From positions 54,279-118,278 of the forward strand of contig NZ_JAJAVB010000007.1 of NCBI RefSeq assembly GCF_020615385.1: a DNA stretch of 64,000 nt, in the 5' to 3' direction. This document shows, in pieces, positions 1 through 9,005 of this stretch. Under the pieces are notes generated by a model. That model was not told where the DNA came from. It searched no databases and saw only the letters and a list, made by a program, of their open reading frames with translations. Made by a program: the position numbers and the translations under genes. The DNA is from Jiella soli. Its GTDB lineage: Bacteria; Pseudomonadota; Alphaproteobacteria; Rhizobiales; Rhizobiaceae. The first letter of the stretch is position 1. Each line of letters starts with the position of its first letter.

Positions 1-127
1 CGCCGTTATGGCCGAGCAAGGCCAGCCGTTCGCCCTTTTGAACCGACAGCGAAACTTGCTCGAGCGCTGTCAGCGAACCGAAGGCGATCGTCAGATCCTC
101 GACGCCAAGAAGAACCTCGTTTGTCAT
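1..127 (-). CDS. nosF: NosF, ABC transporter ATPase for N2O reductase maturation (5' part only)
   Basis: Only the first 42 codons lie in the window; the gene continues past its left edge. The reading frame begins MTNEVLLGVEDL and reaches the start of a Walker A loop (LLGHNG), the layout of an ABC ATPase amino terminus. NosF energises NosY and works with periplasmic NosD in supplying sulfur or copper for the NosZ CuZ centre (family knowledge). Its ATG overlaps the nosD stop as ATGA (124-127), so translation is probably coupled. The identity rests on the position directly after nosD plus the ABC start; the rest of the protein cannot be seen. Confidence 0.85.
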   Translation of the reverse strand, partial: MTNEVLLGVEDLTIAFGSLTALEQVSLSVQKGERLALLGHNG

Positions 128-1404
128 GGCTGACCCGCCTGTCGTTGAGTGTCTGGTCTCACGCCGATGCCCTCGGGGCGCATCAGGGGACGGCTGTCGA
201 CGACGCCGCCGGGAAGCAGTTCCGGAAAGCGCGACTGGGACCAGCGGATCAGCTGGATCGCCGGCGACCCCAGGAGCAGCTTGGCCATCGGCTGTCGCCA
301 GGTCACCAGGTCGATCGCGTCGTTCGGCCGGTAAGGCGCGTCGGCGATGCCGTCGCCATCGATGTCGTAGGCGACGTGATCGGACCAGTAATTGCCGCGC
401 CCGTCCTCGCTCCATTCGAGCCAGCTTGTGCCGACGTGCTTCACCTGGGTGCGATTGTTCACGAAGGCGTTGCCGGCAACCGTGACGTTCTGCGATCCGG
501 CGGTGAAGTGAACGCCGATGCCGCAGCCCTCGAAGAGGTTTCCGCTCACGCGGTCGGAATTGGCGTTGTAGACGAAGAGGCACTTCTCGCCGCCTTGGCG
601 CACCGCGTTGTGCTCGAACACCGAGTTGTTGACGAAGTTCAGGAAGATGCCGTGGGTCCGATCGCCGACGGACAGATTGTCCCGCACGGCGAGCTTCTTC
701 GAATACATGAAGGCAAAACCCATCTCGTTGCCGCGCGAGACGTTGCCGGTCACCTCGATGTCGTTGGCGTACATCGAATGGAAGGCGAAGCGCAGTCCCG
801 AGATCCGGTTTCGCCGATAGACCGCGTGATGCGATGTGGTGATGAAGATGCCGTCGCGGCCGCCGGAAATCTGGTTGTCCTCGGCCAGGAGACCCGGCGC
901 GTTCCACACATAAAGGCCGGAGCCGCGCTCGTTGCGGCGCAGATCGCTGCGATTGGCGATGCGGTTGCCGCTGACGATGGCGTCGACGCCGCCCTGAACG
1001 TCGATGCCGATCAGATTGCCCTCGACATGGTTGTCGAGGATACGTGCCCGATCCGCGCCCTTGGCGATGGCGATGCCGGCATCGAGCTCGTCGAGGCGGA
1101 CACCGGATCCGGTGACGACGACACCGCGAACCGTGACGTCGGCGGCGGTGACCATGATGACGGTGCCTTCTCCGGGACCGACGATCCGCGCCTGGCCGCC
1201 GCCGAGAATGGTCAGCGGCCGGTCGACCGTGATGGCCCCGGGATAGGTGCCGGCGCCGAGCCGGAGGACATCCCCCGGCTCGGCCCTGTCGATGGCCGCC
1301 GCGATCGCTCCCGCTCCCGGCGCGACGGCGATCTCTTCGGCGGCCGCATCGAGCGGTCCGCCAAACAGAAGGACAAGCGCCACGAGTTCGATGAAGCGTC
1401 GCAT
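124..1404 (-). CDS. nosD: NosD, periplasmic copper-site maturation protein
   Basis: 426 aa. The start chosen (MRRFIELVALVLLFGG) gives a standard Sec signal peptide ending near AAAEE; the open frame continues upstream inside nosZ but without signal-peptide character. The body has repeated N-G-N / G-N-x-F style strands typical of a right-handed parallel beta-helix (CASH/NosD domain), with many Asn and Gly turns between about residues 60 and 330. NosD is the periplasmic partner of the NosFY ABC complex in CuZ assembly of NosZ. It follows nosZ by 11 bases and overlaps nosF by 4, so it sits in one transcript with them. Length is normal for the family. Confidence 0.95.
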   Translation of the reverse strand: MRRFIELVALVLLFGGPLDAAAEEIAVAPGAGAIAAAIDRAEPGDVLRLGAGTYPGAITVDRPLTILGGGQARIVGPGEGTVIMVTAADVTVRGVVVTGSGVRLDELDAGIAIAKGADRARILDNHVEGNLIGIDVQGGVDAIVSGNRIANRSDLRRNERGSGLYVWNAPGLLAEDNQISGGRDGIFITTSHHAVYRRNRISGLRFAFHSMYANDIEVTGNVSRGNEMGFAFMYSKKLAVRDNLSVGDRTHGIFLNFVNNSVFEHNAVRQGGEKCLFVYNANSDRVSGNLFEGCGIGVHFTAGSQNVTVAGNAFVNNRTQVKHVGTSWLEWSEDGRGNYWSDHVAYDIDGDGIADAPYRPNDAIDLVTWRQPMAKLLLGSPAIQLIRWSQSRFPELLPGGVVDSRPLMRPEGIGVRPDTQRQAGQP

Positions 1405-1415
1405 CGGGCCGCTCC

Positions 1416-3311
1416 TCAGGCGCTCTTCGGTTTCACCAGCATGCGGCCGCGCATCTCCATGTGGAGCGCGTGGCAGAACCACTGGCAGTAGTACCAGTGA
1501 ACGCCCGGCCGGTCGGCCGTGAAGGTGATGGAGGCCGTCGCCTGCGGTGCGACCTCCATGGCGACGCCATGGTTGCCGAGGGTGAAGCCGTGCGTCAGGT
1601 CGTCCACCTCGTCCATGTTGGTGACGTAGACCGTGACCTCGTCGCCCTGGTTGACCTCGAACTGCTCGAGCGAGAAGGCGGGTGCCACGGAGTGCATCCA
1701 CACGCGCACCTTGTTGCCGTCGCGGACCACATCGGCCGGCCAGTCGGGATCGACGCCGTCCGCTTCGGCCTGTTTGCGGGCCTCGGCGAACATCGGGTCC
1801 TTGCGGTCCCAGACCGACACGGGATTGACCACGTCGGCGCGCACGATGATGCAGTCATGCGGCTCGGCGAAGGTCGGCCCGTCATGGACGAGTTTCATGT
1901 CGCCGTTCGAGATGTCGATGAGCTGGTCGTTCTCCGGCTTCAGCGGACCGACGTTCAGGAAGCGGTCCTTGGAGAACTTGTTCAGGGAGATGAGGTATTT
2001 GCCGTCGGCCTCCAGGGTCTCGCCCATGGAGGTGTGGTTGTGGCCCGGCTGGTAGTGCACGTCGATCTTCTGAAGGATCGGATCGACGTCCTCGCCCTTG
2101 AACTTCTGGACGGCCTTGTCGATGTTCCACATCGCCACCTGGCTGTCGAGGAACAGCGTGGTGAAGGCGTTGCCCTTGCCGTCGAAGGCGGTGTGGAGCG
2201 GCCCGAGGCCCAGTTCCGGCTCGGCGACCACGGCCGAACGCGGCTCGGCGCCGTCGAACACGGCGTCGAGCAGATCGACGTCGATCACCGTCACCGTCGG
2301 CGACAGTTTGCCGTTGATGCAAAGGTGCTTCTTGTCCGGCGCCATGTTGCAGCCATGCGGGCTGTTGGAGACCGGGATGTAGGCCGTGTAAGGCGAGCCG
2401 TGACGGCCGTCGATCACCTTGACGCCCTGGTATTCCTTGTAGTCGCCTTTCTCCACCGCCTCTTCGATGCGCTTGATGTTGAAGATGACGACCCAGTCCT
2501 GCTCCTTGGCGGTCATCTCGGCGAGCGTCACGCCCTCTTCCGAATTGTAGCAGGTCGAGAAGGCGTATTTGCCCGCGTAGTCGGCATCGCAATTGTCGAG
2601 ATTGCCATCGACGATCACCTGCCAGGCGATTTCCATCGTGTCGCCGTCGATAGCGGTGAAGATGGAGACGTATTTCGTCGGATCGTCGAGGATGATGCCG
2701 TCATTGGGCAGCGGGATCCGGTGCTCGCCATTGGCGAAGACGTAGCCGGTGCGCGGCCATTTCTGCGGGCGCAGACCGTGGATGTCCGACGTGTTCGGGA
2801 TCTCGATGATCTTGTCGGTCTTCATGACGTCGAGGCGAATGCGCGCGACGCGGGTGTTCGCCTTGTCGTTGGCGAACAGGTAGCGCCCGTCATAGGTGCC
2901 CTCGGTGAAGGACATGTGCGGATGGTGCAGGTCGCCATTGTGGTAGGTCTGCATGCCGCGCTTGCCGAGGAATTCCTTCGTCTCCGGCAAGAGGCCTTCC
3001 GTCAGGATCTTCAGGCTCTCGTTGGTGGACCCCCAACCGGTGGCCGAACAGCGGTTGAACACCGGAATGCGAACCAGTTCGCGCATCGACGGCATGCCGA
3101 TGACCCTGATCTCTCCCGACTGACCGGACGACCAGAAGCCGTAATATTCGTCGAGCTCGCCCGGCTTGACCTCGAAACTGCCCGCTTCCTGAGCGGCAGC
3201 GGGCCCGATCAGGCTCCTGCCGCCGGCCAGCACCGCCCCGGCGAGCACCGCTCCGCCGGCTGTGCCGCTGAACAGCGTGCGCCGTGAGATTTTCATCTTC
3301 TCGTCCGACAT
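1416..3311 (-). CDS. nosZ: NosZ, nitrous oxide reductase (Tat-exported, clade I type)
   Basis: 631 aa. Reduces N2O to N2 in the periplasm, the last step of denitrification. A twin-arginine signal is present (SRRTLF, residues 9-14, followed by a hydrophobic Gly/Ala stretch ending AAAQ), which marks the Tat-dependent clade I enzyme. Residues 129-132 (HHPH) belong to the His set that ligates CuZ. The carboxy-terminal cupredoxin domain carries the CuA motif C-x3-C-x3-H-x2-M (C609, C613, H617, M620 by count). The start at 3311 has a GAGGGAAG ribosome site; a second ATG 5 codons in (MKISRRT) is possible. Preceded by nosR (27 bases) and followed by nosD. Confidence 0.98.
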   Translation of the reverse strand: MSDEKMKISRRTLFSGTAGGAVLAGAVLAGGRSLIGPAAAQEAGSFEVKPGELDEYYGFWSSGQSGEIRVIGMPSMRELVRIPVFNRCSATGWGSTNESLKILTEGLLPETKEFLGKRGMQTYHNGDLHHPHMSFTEGTYDGRYLFANDKANTRVARIRLDVMKTDKIIEIPNTSDIHGLRPQKWPRTGYVFANGEHRIPLPNDGIILDDPTKYVSIFTAIDGDTMEIAWQVIVDGNLDNCDADYAGKYAFSTCYNSEEGVTLAEMTAKEQDWVVIFNIKRIEEAVEKGDYKEYQGVKVIDGRHGSPYTAYIPVSNSPHGCNMAPDKKHLCINGKLSPTVTVIDVDLLDAVFDGAEPRSAVVAEPELGLGPLHTAFDGKGNAFTTLFLDSQVAMWNIDKAVQKFKGEDVDPILQKIDVHYQPGHNHTSMGETLEADGKYLISLNKFSKDRFLNVGPLKPENDQLIDISNGDMKLVHDGPTFAEPHDCIIVRADVVNPVSVWDRKDPMFAEARKQAEADGVDPDWPADVVRDGNKVRVWMHSVAPAFSLEQFEVNQGDEVTVYVTNMDEVDDLTHGFTLGNHGVAMEVAPQATASITFTADRPGVHWYYCQWFCHALHMEMRGRMLVKPKSA

Positions 3312-3338
3312 GTTCGTCTTCCCTCTCTTGCTTGAATC

Positions 3339-5606
3339 TCAGGATGCTGGAGCCGGCGCGTCTCGGGCCGGCGTTTGGACGGCCGGCTTCGCCGGTCCGG
3401 ACGGCTTGATGCCGATCTGCTTCTCGAAGCGCTCGCGCTTCTTGATACGGGCGACGACCACCGGGCACCGCTTGGTGTGCTGGTAGAGCACCTGGCAGTG
3501 GAGGCAGGAGATGCACTCGTTGGGATTGATCTCGCCGGTGGGATGGATGGCCTGGACCGGGCATTCATGCGCGCAGGTCTGGCAGGGATTGCCGCATTCC
3601 TTGTAGCGCTTGAGCCAGCGGAACATGTGGAGGCGGGCCGGGATCGCGAGGCCGGCGCCGAGCGGGCAGACGTAGCGGCAGTAGAAGCGCTCGATGAACA
3701 GGCCCGGAGCGAGGCACGCCAGCGCGAACAGGACGTAGGGCCACGAGCGATCGAACTTGAGGATGATCGCGGTCTTGAACGGCTCGACCTCGGCATAGTG
3801 CTCGGCGGCGGACAACGAGTAGAGCGACAGGCCGAACAGGCCGAGAAAGATGATGTACTTCACCGGCCACAGGCGTTCATGCAGCCCCCAGGGCAGCGTG
3901 ACCTGAGGCACCTTCAGGGCGCGGGCGATCTTGTTGGTCAGCTCCTGCAGGGCGCCGAACGGACACAGCCAGCCGCAATAGGCGCCGCGCGCCCAGAACA
4001 GAAGGGCTGCCGCCACCGCGAACCACAGGAGGAAGATCAGCGGGTCCATCAGGAACGTCTCCCAACGGAAGTCGGAAAACACCGCCGAGGCGAAGGCCAG
4101 CACATTGACCACGGAGAGCTGGGCGTTGGCGTACCAGCCGATGAAGACCAGCGTGAAGGCAAGGAAGACGGTGCGGATGATGCCGAACACCCGCTCGTTT
4201 CGGGTGGCGAGCGACTGGAAGAAGAACAACCCCGTCAGAAAGGCGAGCGCGCCGCCGAGGATGACGATCTCGGTCCGCTTGGCCTGCCAGATCCGCGTCC
4301 ACAGCGCATTGCGGATATCCGCCGCGTCTTCCGGGACCATCGTCTCGGCCGGAGTGTCGCTGCTGGCGGCGGCGGTATCGGCTTGCGGCTGCGGTGCGAC
4401 CGTCTTCAGGTAGCGCTCGGGCAGATCGTAGCCGACATCGTAGGTCAGGAACACTTTCTCGATCGCCCCGACCGCGCGCTGCACCAGCAGCTGGAGACGC
4501 CAGGGCTTTGCCGGATCGAACCCGGTCCCGGCCGGCACGATGAACAGATCCGCCTCCTCGAAGCCGGGGGCACCATCGGCCGCGATCCGCACCACCCGGC
4601 GGTGCTCGCGGTCGCGGAAGCGATGCGAGACGTCGTCCTGAATCATCTGGATGCGGTCGAAGATGCCGCCGCGCACATAGCCCGATCCCTTGAAGGACCA
4701 GCGGCCATTGCCGGCGATCAGGATCGCCTCGTCGCCCTCCTCCAGCAGATCTTGGAGATTGTCGTAGGCCGCATCTCCAAGGAGGCTCCGGCCGATGGAG
4801 GGCTGGCTGGCGAGGCCGACCCACAAATCGATGTAAGGGGCCGTCTCCGGCCCGGCCTCGGCGCGCTTTTCGGTGCGCTCGTCGCCGAGGGCAGCGAAAT
4901 CCTGGTTGATGGCCGCGACGTCGACCACGAAGTGCCGCAGCGAGCCGTCACCGGCGAGGGTCTGCCAGTCCTGCACCGCGTCGACGCTGCGATCGACGGC
5001 CTGCTGCGGCCCCGCCGGACCGGTCTCCGGCTCGAAACTCCCGAGCGAAAGCGCCTTGGCCACCTTGATGGCGGCGCGCCGGATCGAATCGTCGATCACC
5101 ATGATGGTGACGGTGGCGCCCGAGACGATATCGAGATCGTGGCCGGTGTCCTCGCCCGCCGCTTCCTTGTTGAGGTCGAGGCCGGCGTATCGTGCCGTGA
5201 CCGCCTTGATCTTCGCCTCGGGAATCCCGACCAGGACGATCGGCTCGGAGTGTTTCACGAGCCGCACACCGGTCACGACCGCCTTGTCGGAGATTCCGAC
5301 AAGGACATGGATGGGCTTGCCGGAATAGCCGGTCGTGGGCACGAAATCGGAGGTGAGAAACACCCAGCCGATCGTCTTGCCGCCCGAAAGCGCGGGCACA
5401 ACCGGGACATCCTCGCGGATTTCACCGTAGGCGTCGGCGCCGGGCACGAGATCGGCGGCAACGACCGTCTCGAGATATTCGCCGACGAGCGGTCCGCCCG
5501 ACACGGCCTGCGCCGGAACCGGCGACAAGAGCATCAGGAGCAGGAACGCGAGCGCATGGAGGCTCCATCCGGGCGCGCGTTTCGCGCCGGTGTCGTGGCG
5601 TTGCAT
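3339..5606 (-). CDS. nosR: NosR, membrane flavoprotein/Fe-S electron donor and regulator of N2O reduction
   Basis: 755 aa from the start MQRHDTGAKR, which gives a signal peptide ending AQA. A periplasmic FMN-binding domain follows, with the flavinylation motif SGATVT at residues 162-167. Next come a hydrophobic domain with several membrane helices and two C-x3-CP loops (CGWLCP, CRYVCP), and a cytoplasmic 2x[4Fe-4S] ferredoxin tail near residue 670 onward (CGNPCQTCAHECP and CISCLHC...RCP). This is the complete NosR architecture. NosR passes quinol-derived electrons towards NosZ and is needed for nos expression in other species. Open frame upstream of 5606 overlaps tatA and is not coding. Confidence 0.97.
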   Translation of the reverse strand: MQRHDTGAKRAPGWSLHALAFLLLMLLSPVPAQAVSGGPLVGEYLETVVAADLVPGADAYGEIREDVPVVPALSGGKTIGWVFLTSDFVPTTGYSGKPIHVLVGISDKAVVTGVRLVKHSEPIVLVGIPEAKIKAVTARYAGLDLNKEAAGEDTGHDLDIVSGATVTIMVIDDSIRRAAIKVAKALSLGSFEPETGPAGPQQAVDRSVDAVQDWQTLAGDGSLRHFVVDVAAINQDFAALGDERTEKRAEAGPETAPYIDLWVGLASQPSIGRSLLGDAAYDNLQDLLEEGDEAILIAGNGRWSFKGSGYVRGGIFDRIQMIQDDVSHRFRDREHRRVVRIAADGAPGFEEADLFIVPAGTGFDPAKPWRLQLLVQRAVGAIEKVFLTYDVGYDLPERYLKTVAPQPQADTAAASSDTPAETMVPEDAADIRNALWTRIWQAKRTEIVILGGALAFLTGLFFFQSLATRNERVFGIIRTVFLAFTLVFIGWYANAQLSVVNVLAFASAVFSDFRWETFLMDPLIFLLWFAVAAALLFWARGAYCGWLCPFGALQELTNKIARALKVPQVTLPWGLHERLWPVKYIIFLGLFGLSLYSLSAAEHYAEVEPFKTAIILKFDRSWPYVLFALACLAPGLFIERFYCRYVCPLGAGLAIPARLHMFRWLKRYKECGNPCQTCAHECPVQAIHPTGEINPNECISCLHCQVLYQHTKRCPVVVARIKKRERFEKQIGIKPSGPAKPAVQTPARDAPAPAS

Positions 5607-5665
5607 GATTTCTTCCTTGGTTGCCCGAAACGCTTGAGCGAGCCGCGTCCAGCGGCCGTATCGTC

Positions 5666-5845
5666 TCAAAGCCGAGGCGAAAGGTCGTTGTCGAGGGCGG
5701 CGGGTTCGTCCTCGTTCAGCCCCGTCTTGAAGGCCTTGATGCCCTTGGCGACATCGCCCATGAGCTCCGGAATCTTGCCGCGCCCGAACAGCAGCATCAC
5801 AACCGCCAGGACAATGAGCCAATGCCAGATGCTGAAACTACCCAT
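5666..5845 (-). CDS. tatA: TatA-family twin-arginine translocase subunit within the nos operon
   Basis: 59 aa and easily missed. It begins [21 protein letters not shown], one transmembrane helix followed by the [21 protein letters not shown] amphipathic hinge region of TatA/TatE, then a short acidic tail. It lies 59 bases before nosR in the same direction. A dedicated TatA copy here makes sense because NosZ is exported folded through the Tat pore. It is shorter than the housekeeping TatA and lacks a long charged tail, so it looks like an accessory, TatE-like copy. Transcription probably starts at the NnrR-type box at 5938-5951. Confidence 0.9.
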   Translation of the reverse strand: MGSFSIWHWLIVLAVVMLLFGRGKIPELMGDVAKGIKAFKTGLNEDEPAALDNDLSPRL

Positions 5846-5937
5846 GATCGGATTCCTCTGTGCATCGTGCTTTCGTTTTCCGGAAACGGCCTCCGGTCTT
5901 CGTGTCGTTGCTGTAGGTCGGGAGACCGGGGCCGACT

Positions 5938-5951
5938 TTGCGGTTGCGCAA
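5938..5951 (-). promoter_or_regulatory. Perfect NnrR/DNR-type box (TTGCG-N4-CGCAA)
   Basis: The 14-mer TTGCGGTTGCGCAA is a perfect dyad (arms TTGCG/CGCAA, extended by one T/A pair on each side). It lies 93 bases before the tatA ATG, in front of tatA-nosRZDF. FNR-superfamily regulators that respond to NO recognise TTG-N8-CAA sites of this kind (family knowledge). Its centre is about 40 bases upstream of where a start point near 5903 would fall, with a weak TACAGC -10 on the minus strand. Confidence 0.7.
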
Positions 5952-5960
5952 ACTCGGCAC

Positions 5961-7139
5961 TCATTTCACGCCGAGGGGCGGCCGCAGATGGGCTAGCGGC
6001 AGAAATGCGAAGGCGAGGAGCCAGAGCACCGCGCTGATGCCGAGAAGCGGCACGTAAAACTCCGCGACCAGAGGCGCTGCCACACGCGCCAGAGCTGCCA
6101 GATTCGCGGCGATCAGGGCCAGGCGTATCGGCTGCGGCGCGGCGCGGCGTCCCTGCCCTCGCGTCGCCGACAGGCGCCCCATGACGGCGAGCGTCATCGT
6201 GCCGATGGCGCCCGCAGTCAGGGCATGGAGGGCGCTGTCGGGCGGAACCAGAAGAAACGGCCGGGCGGCCAGCCCCGCGAGCAGCGTCCCCGCCGCGAGC
6301 CATCCATAGCCCAGATGAAGCGCCGCAAGGCCCATTTCGCGGAGCAGCCATCCCCGCCAACGCAGCAGGCGAACGACATGGAGTACGCCCGCCCCCATCA
6401 TCGTCGCAGCCGTCACCGGATGAGCCGGTGCGACGACAAAGGACACCAGTCCGGCGGAGGCGACAAACAGAACGGCGATGTCGAATCGGCCATAGGGTTC
6501 CGGCACCCGCTCGGCACGCGCACCGGACAGGGCATTTCGGGTGAAGCTCGGCACCAACCTGCCTCCGACTGCCGCGATCAGCAGCGCACCCACGCTGATC
6601 CCCGTGCGGGCGAGAATGGCTGCGGCTTCGGCGTCGCCGGCCGAAAGACGATGGGCGATCGAAGCGAGAGCCAGGAGCGGAAACAGCATCAGGCCATGGC
6701 GCGACTGCTGCGCCGACTTGACCCGCGCCTCGCGGGCAAGAACCAGGAACAGCGTCAGCGGAAAGATCGCATCGACGATCGTCCCCGGCCAGAACGGCAG
6801 GACGAGCGGCAGGACGCGCCCTGCGAGCCAGAGCGCGAACAGCGCGGCGAGGCGATAGCCGGAAGCCGGCAGCTTGCCCGACCAGTTCGGCGTCGCCGAC
6901 AGGAGATAACCGGCAATGACGGCGGGCAGAAATCCGAACACCATCTCGTGGGCATGCCATGTGAGCGGCGACAGATGAGCGACCTCGCCAACTCCGGAAA
7001 CGAACATCCACGCCCAGAGCGGCACGGCGGCGGCGGCATGAAGACAGGCGCCGAGAAAGAACGGACGAAAAGAGGCGGCGAACAGCCATCCCGCCTCCGT
7101 CCTCATCCGGGATGCGACCAGCCTCGGGGACGCGGACAT
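5961..7139 (-). CDS. nnrS: NnrS family heme-copper membrane protein (first copy)
   Basis: 392 aa from [12 protein letters not shown], chosen because AGAGGG lies 10 bases upstream; an in-frame ATG 15 codons earlier is also possible. About twelve hydrophobic helices, with family marks such as FRPFFLGA near the start, [22 protein letters not shown] and [10 protein letters not shown]. NnrS proteins occur beside denitrification genes and protect against nitrosative stress by reducing dinitrosyl iron formation (known of the family). It reads away from a divergent DUF1858 gene with an FNR-like box between them, and towards tatA-nosR. Confidence 0.93.
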   Translation of the reverse strand: MSASPRLVASRMRTEAGWLFAASFRPFFLGACLHAAAAVPLWAWMFVSGVGEVAHLSPLTWHAHEMVFGFLPAVIAGYLLSATPNWSGKLPASGYRLAALFALWLAGRVLPLVLPFWPGTIVDAIFPLTLFLVLAREARVKSAQQSRHGLMLFPLLALASIAHRLSAGDAEAAAILARTGISVGALLIAAVGGRLVPSFTRNALSGARAERVPEPYGRFDIAVLFVASAGLVSFVVAPAHPVTAATMMGAGVLHVVRLLRWRGWLLREMGLAALHLGYGWLAAGTLLAGLAARPFLLVPPDSALHALTAGAIGTMTLAVMGRLSATRGQGRRAAPQPIRLALIAANLAALARVAAPLVAEFYVPLLGISAVLWLLAFAFLPLAHLRPPLGVK

Positions 7140-7200
7140 GAGACAGACACCCTCTGTTGTGCTGATCATGCGCAATAGAGGCACGAATGCTCGTCAACGT

Positions 7201-7214
7201 TGTTCCCGAGCAAA
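7201..7214. promoter_or_regulatory. FNR/NnrR-like box shared by divergent nnrS and DUF1858 promoters
   Basis: TTGTTCCCGAGCAA fits TTG-N8-CAA. The centre (7207.5) is equally placed for both directions: plus strand has TACACT at 7237-7242 and the DUF1858 ATG at 7274; minus strand has a TATTGC-like -10 near 7177-7172 and the nnrS start at 7139. Both agree with a class II site at -41.5 and leaders of about 25 bases. Confidence 0.6.
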
Positions 7215-7273
7215 GAAGACCGCGATGACCGGCGCTACACTCCTTTGATCAGGCCACCTGAATTCATGAACCG

Positions 7274-7507
7274 ATGACAGCCGTGCCGCATCTTTCCGCC
7301 ATCCGACCCGACCTCGCCGTCGACGACCTTCTCAGACGCCACAAGGCCGCGATTCCGGTCTTCATTCGACGGCGGATGCTCTGCGTCGGGTGCCCCTTCG
7401 CCCCGATCCACACGATCGCCGACGCCTGTCTCGAGCATGGGGTCGAGCTGGAGTCGTTGCTGGCGGAGCTGGCGGACGTCCTGTCCGTCGATGGATCCCT
7501 GGCCTGA
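7274..7507 (+). CDS. DUF1858 domain small protein of denitrification clusters
   Basis: 77 aa, soluble. Residues 35-50 read RMLCVGCPFAPIHTIADAC, the CxxC-containing core of DUF1858, a domain also fused to disulfide- or cluster-linked proteins. The rest is helical (LLRRHKAAIPVFI before the motif, LESLLAELADVL after). Small DUF1858 proteins recur beside nnrS, nirK or nor genes in alphaproteobacteria, but their biochemical role is not established; redox or metal-cluster handling through the CVGC pair is an inference. Next gene starts 19 bases downstream. Confidence 0.8.
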   Translation: MTAVPHLSAIRPDLAVDDLLRRHKAAIPVFIRRRMLCVGCPFAPIHTIADACLEHGVELESLLAELADVLSVDGSLA

Positions 7508-7526
7508 TGAGGACGGAAAATTGGAC

Positions 7527-7817
7527 ATGACGCAAATCACGCCCACACCAGACGGCTTCGACATAGAAGCGGCGCTCGTCGCCGAAGGCTTCGAGCTCCC
7601 TGTCGGGGATGTTCAATTGCTGATGCGGGAAGGGAAGATCACCAGCCGGCTGGATCAGGGCGGAGGCGAGGATGCCGGGACGTTTCGGCTCGTCTTCTTC
7701 CATCGTGGCACTCGCCTGACCCTGATCGTCGACGAGAGCGGCCAGGTGCTGCGCCGCTCCTCGATCGCGTTTGCGGGAGAGGAGTTGCCCGCCGCGCTGC
7801 ACCGTCCGGCACCGTGA
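7527..7817 (+). CDS. DUF6522-like small protein
   Basis: 96 aa beginning MTQITPTPDGFDIEAALVAEGF. The frame is open upstream, but this ATG has GGACGGAAAAT before it and gives a compact protein. The pattern FELPVGDVQLLMREGKITSRLDQGGGEDAGTFRL..F.RG.RL.L.VDE.G resembles the DUF6522 proteins found with denitrification regulators; I recognise it by pattern only. No cysteines, no membrane segment. Probably co-transcribed with the DUF1858 gene. It converges on the regulator gene with only 3 bases between the two stops. Confidence 0.65.
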   Translation: MTQITPTPDGFDIEAALVAEGFELPVGDVQLLMREGKITSRLDQGGGEDAGTFRLVFFHRGTRLTLIVDESGQVLRRSSIAFAGEELPAALHRPAP

Positions 7818-7820
7818 ATT

Positions 7821-8531
7821 TCAGTCCTGTTCGGCCTGGCCATCCGCGAGGGCGACAAGGCCGTGCGGATTGCACACGACGATCTTCTTGCGGGAGCTGG
7901 AAACCAGCCCCCGACCTTCCCAGGCGCTCAACAGACGGCTGACGGTATGCAGCGTTGCGCCGGTCATCTCCGCGATATCGAGACGCGTGATGGGGAAGTC
8001 GATCAGAATGCCCTCCTCCGTCTTTCGCCCCGCCTGGTGAACGAGGCGCAGCAGCGCGTGAGCCACTCGCCGCTCGACCCCTTCCGTCCCAAGCTCGCGG
8101 ATACGCGTATGGGCTTCCTGAAGGCGCTCGCCGACCGTCGCCAGTGCATTGACGGCCAGAGCCGGGCAGCGCGCGACGAGAAAATCCCACTGGCTCATGG
8201 GCCAGACCATCGTCAGGCTTTCGACCACGGCCGTCGCCGTGCCGGGATAGTCGCTGCGGCGGATCGCCTTGGCGATGCCGTAGATATCGCCCGGATGAAC
8301 GTGTCGAACGAGGATCTGCTGGCCGTCCGGAGCGGTCTGGGTCACTTTCAACCGGCCATGCAGGAGTGCGAAGAACTCGGCGGCCGGATCGCCCTGATTG
8401 AAGACGGACATACCGGTCGCCAGTCGGCGCGTGTGGGCCGATTGCAGAACCGCGTCCAGGTCCTCGTCCGCCATCGTGGCGAAGATGTCGAGCTCCTTCA
8501 GCACGGACCTGTCTATCCGCTGGGCTGTCAT
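7821..8531 (-). CDS. nnrR: Crp/Fnr family transcriptional regulator, NnrR/DNR type
   Basis: 236 aa from MTAQRIDRSVLKEL (GGAG ribosome site). A cyclic-nucleotide-like beta barrel spans about residues 20-135 (LATGMSVFNQGDPAAEFFALLHGRL, VHPGDIYGIAKAI), then a dimer helix and a winged helix (DFPITRLDIAEMTGATLHTVSRLLSAWEGRGLV) with the E-x3-R-style recognition helix altered to T-x3-R. The N-terminal cysteine cluster of FNR is absent, so this is not an oxygen sensor of the [4Fe-4S] kind. Given nos and nnrS neighbours, an NO-responsive NnrR/DNR role is likely. Three TTG-N8-CAA boxes nearby are the probable targets. Confidence 0.85.
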   Translation of the reverse strand: MTAQRIDRSVLKELDIFATMADEDLDAVLQSAHTRRLATGMSVFNQGDPAAEFFALLHGRLKVTQTAPDGQQILVRHVHPGDIYGIAKAIRRSDYPGTATAVVESLTMVWPMSQWDFLVARCPALAVNALATVGERLQEAHTRIRELGTEGVERRVAHALLRLVHQAGRKTEEGILIDFPITRLDIAEMTGATLHTVSRLLSAWEGRGLVSSSRKKIVVCNPHGLVALADGQAEQD

Positions 8532-8625
8532 CCTTCGTCTCCATCGGCGCTCTCGTGATTCTCGTGCGCGCCTGCAAGCCGGCACCTCTACTCAACGATC
8601 CGCCTCGCCACAACGATCCAGGAAA

Positions 8626-8668
8626 GGTGGAGCGGCAAGGCCGGCCGGAACGGCCTTGCCGCTCCACC
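8626..8668. repeat. Perfect 18-bp inverted repeat between nnrR and the DUF2249 operon
   Basis: Left arm 8626-8643 and right arm 8651-8668 are exact reverse complements (arms begin GGTGGAGCGG and end CCGCTCCACC) around a 7-base loop GCCGGAA. It lies between divergent genes, with no T-run, so it is a poor terminator. It could form a strong cruciform or RNA hairpin in the nnrR leader, insulate the two promoters, or be a REP-like intergenic element. Confidence 0.85.
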
Positions 8669-8688
8669 CAGAAGGTTGTGCGGCGAGT

Positions 8689-8702
8689 TTGCGCCCGGAC
8701 AA
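8689..8702 (+). promoter_or_regulatory. FNR/NnrR-like box upstream of the DUF2249 operon
   Basis: TTGCGCCCGGACAA fits TTG-N8-CAA with one good half-site (TTGCG) and one weaker (GACAA). The centre is 64 bases before the DUF2249 ATG, consistent with a -41.5 site and a short leader. It is about 165 bases from nnrR, which it may also influence. Confidence 0.5.
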
Positions 8703-8759
8703 CGATGCACGCAGGCCAAGCTGGCAAAACCGGAACCTCGTCAAACAGGATTCCTGCCG

Positions 8760-9002
8760 ATGACCACCATGTCAGACGTCCGCGCGGTACTCGACCTACG
8801 CAGCTTGCCATGCACCACCCGCCGCGCGACCATATTCGGGATGTTCGACGCTCTCGAATCCGGACAGGCGTTCGAGATCGTCAACGATCACGATCCGGCG
8901 CCGCTGCGCGGCCACTTCGACGCACGCGCCGACGGTTCCTACGACTGGACCTATGTCGAAGCCGGCCCGCGCGAATGGCGCGTCAGGATCACGCGGGGCT
9001 GA
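8760..9002 (+). CDS. DUF2249 domain protein
   Basis: 80 aa from MTTMSDVRAVLDLRSL; the ribosome site AGGA lies about 10 bases upstream. The sequence DLRSLPCTTRRATIFGMFDALESGQAFEIVNDHDPAPLRGHF matches the DUF2249 (TusA-like fold) pattern: an initial D-x-R-x-L strand, a helix, F.I.NDHDP.PL, and a closing W.V.I strand. DUF2249 proteins cluster with hemerythrin-like and denitrification genes; the function is not known. The open frame continues upstream to 8676 but would run through the regulatory box. First gene of a tightly coupled plus-strand set. Confidence 0.85.
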   Translation: MTTMSDVRAVLDLRSLPCTTRRATIFGMFDALESGQAFEIVNDHDPAPLRGHFDARADGSYDWTYVEAGPREWRVRITRG

Positions 9003-9005
9003 ACG

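Noticed and set aside
121..5996. Very long plus-strand open frames opposite nosD, nosZ and nosR (up to 873 codons)
   Set aside because: They mirror GC-rich third-position bias of the minus-strand genes, show Asp/Val/Arg/His-rich low-complexity sequence, have no ribosome sites and no family pattern.
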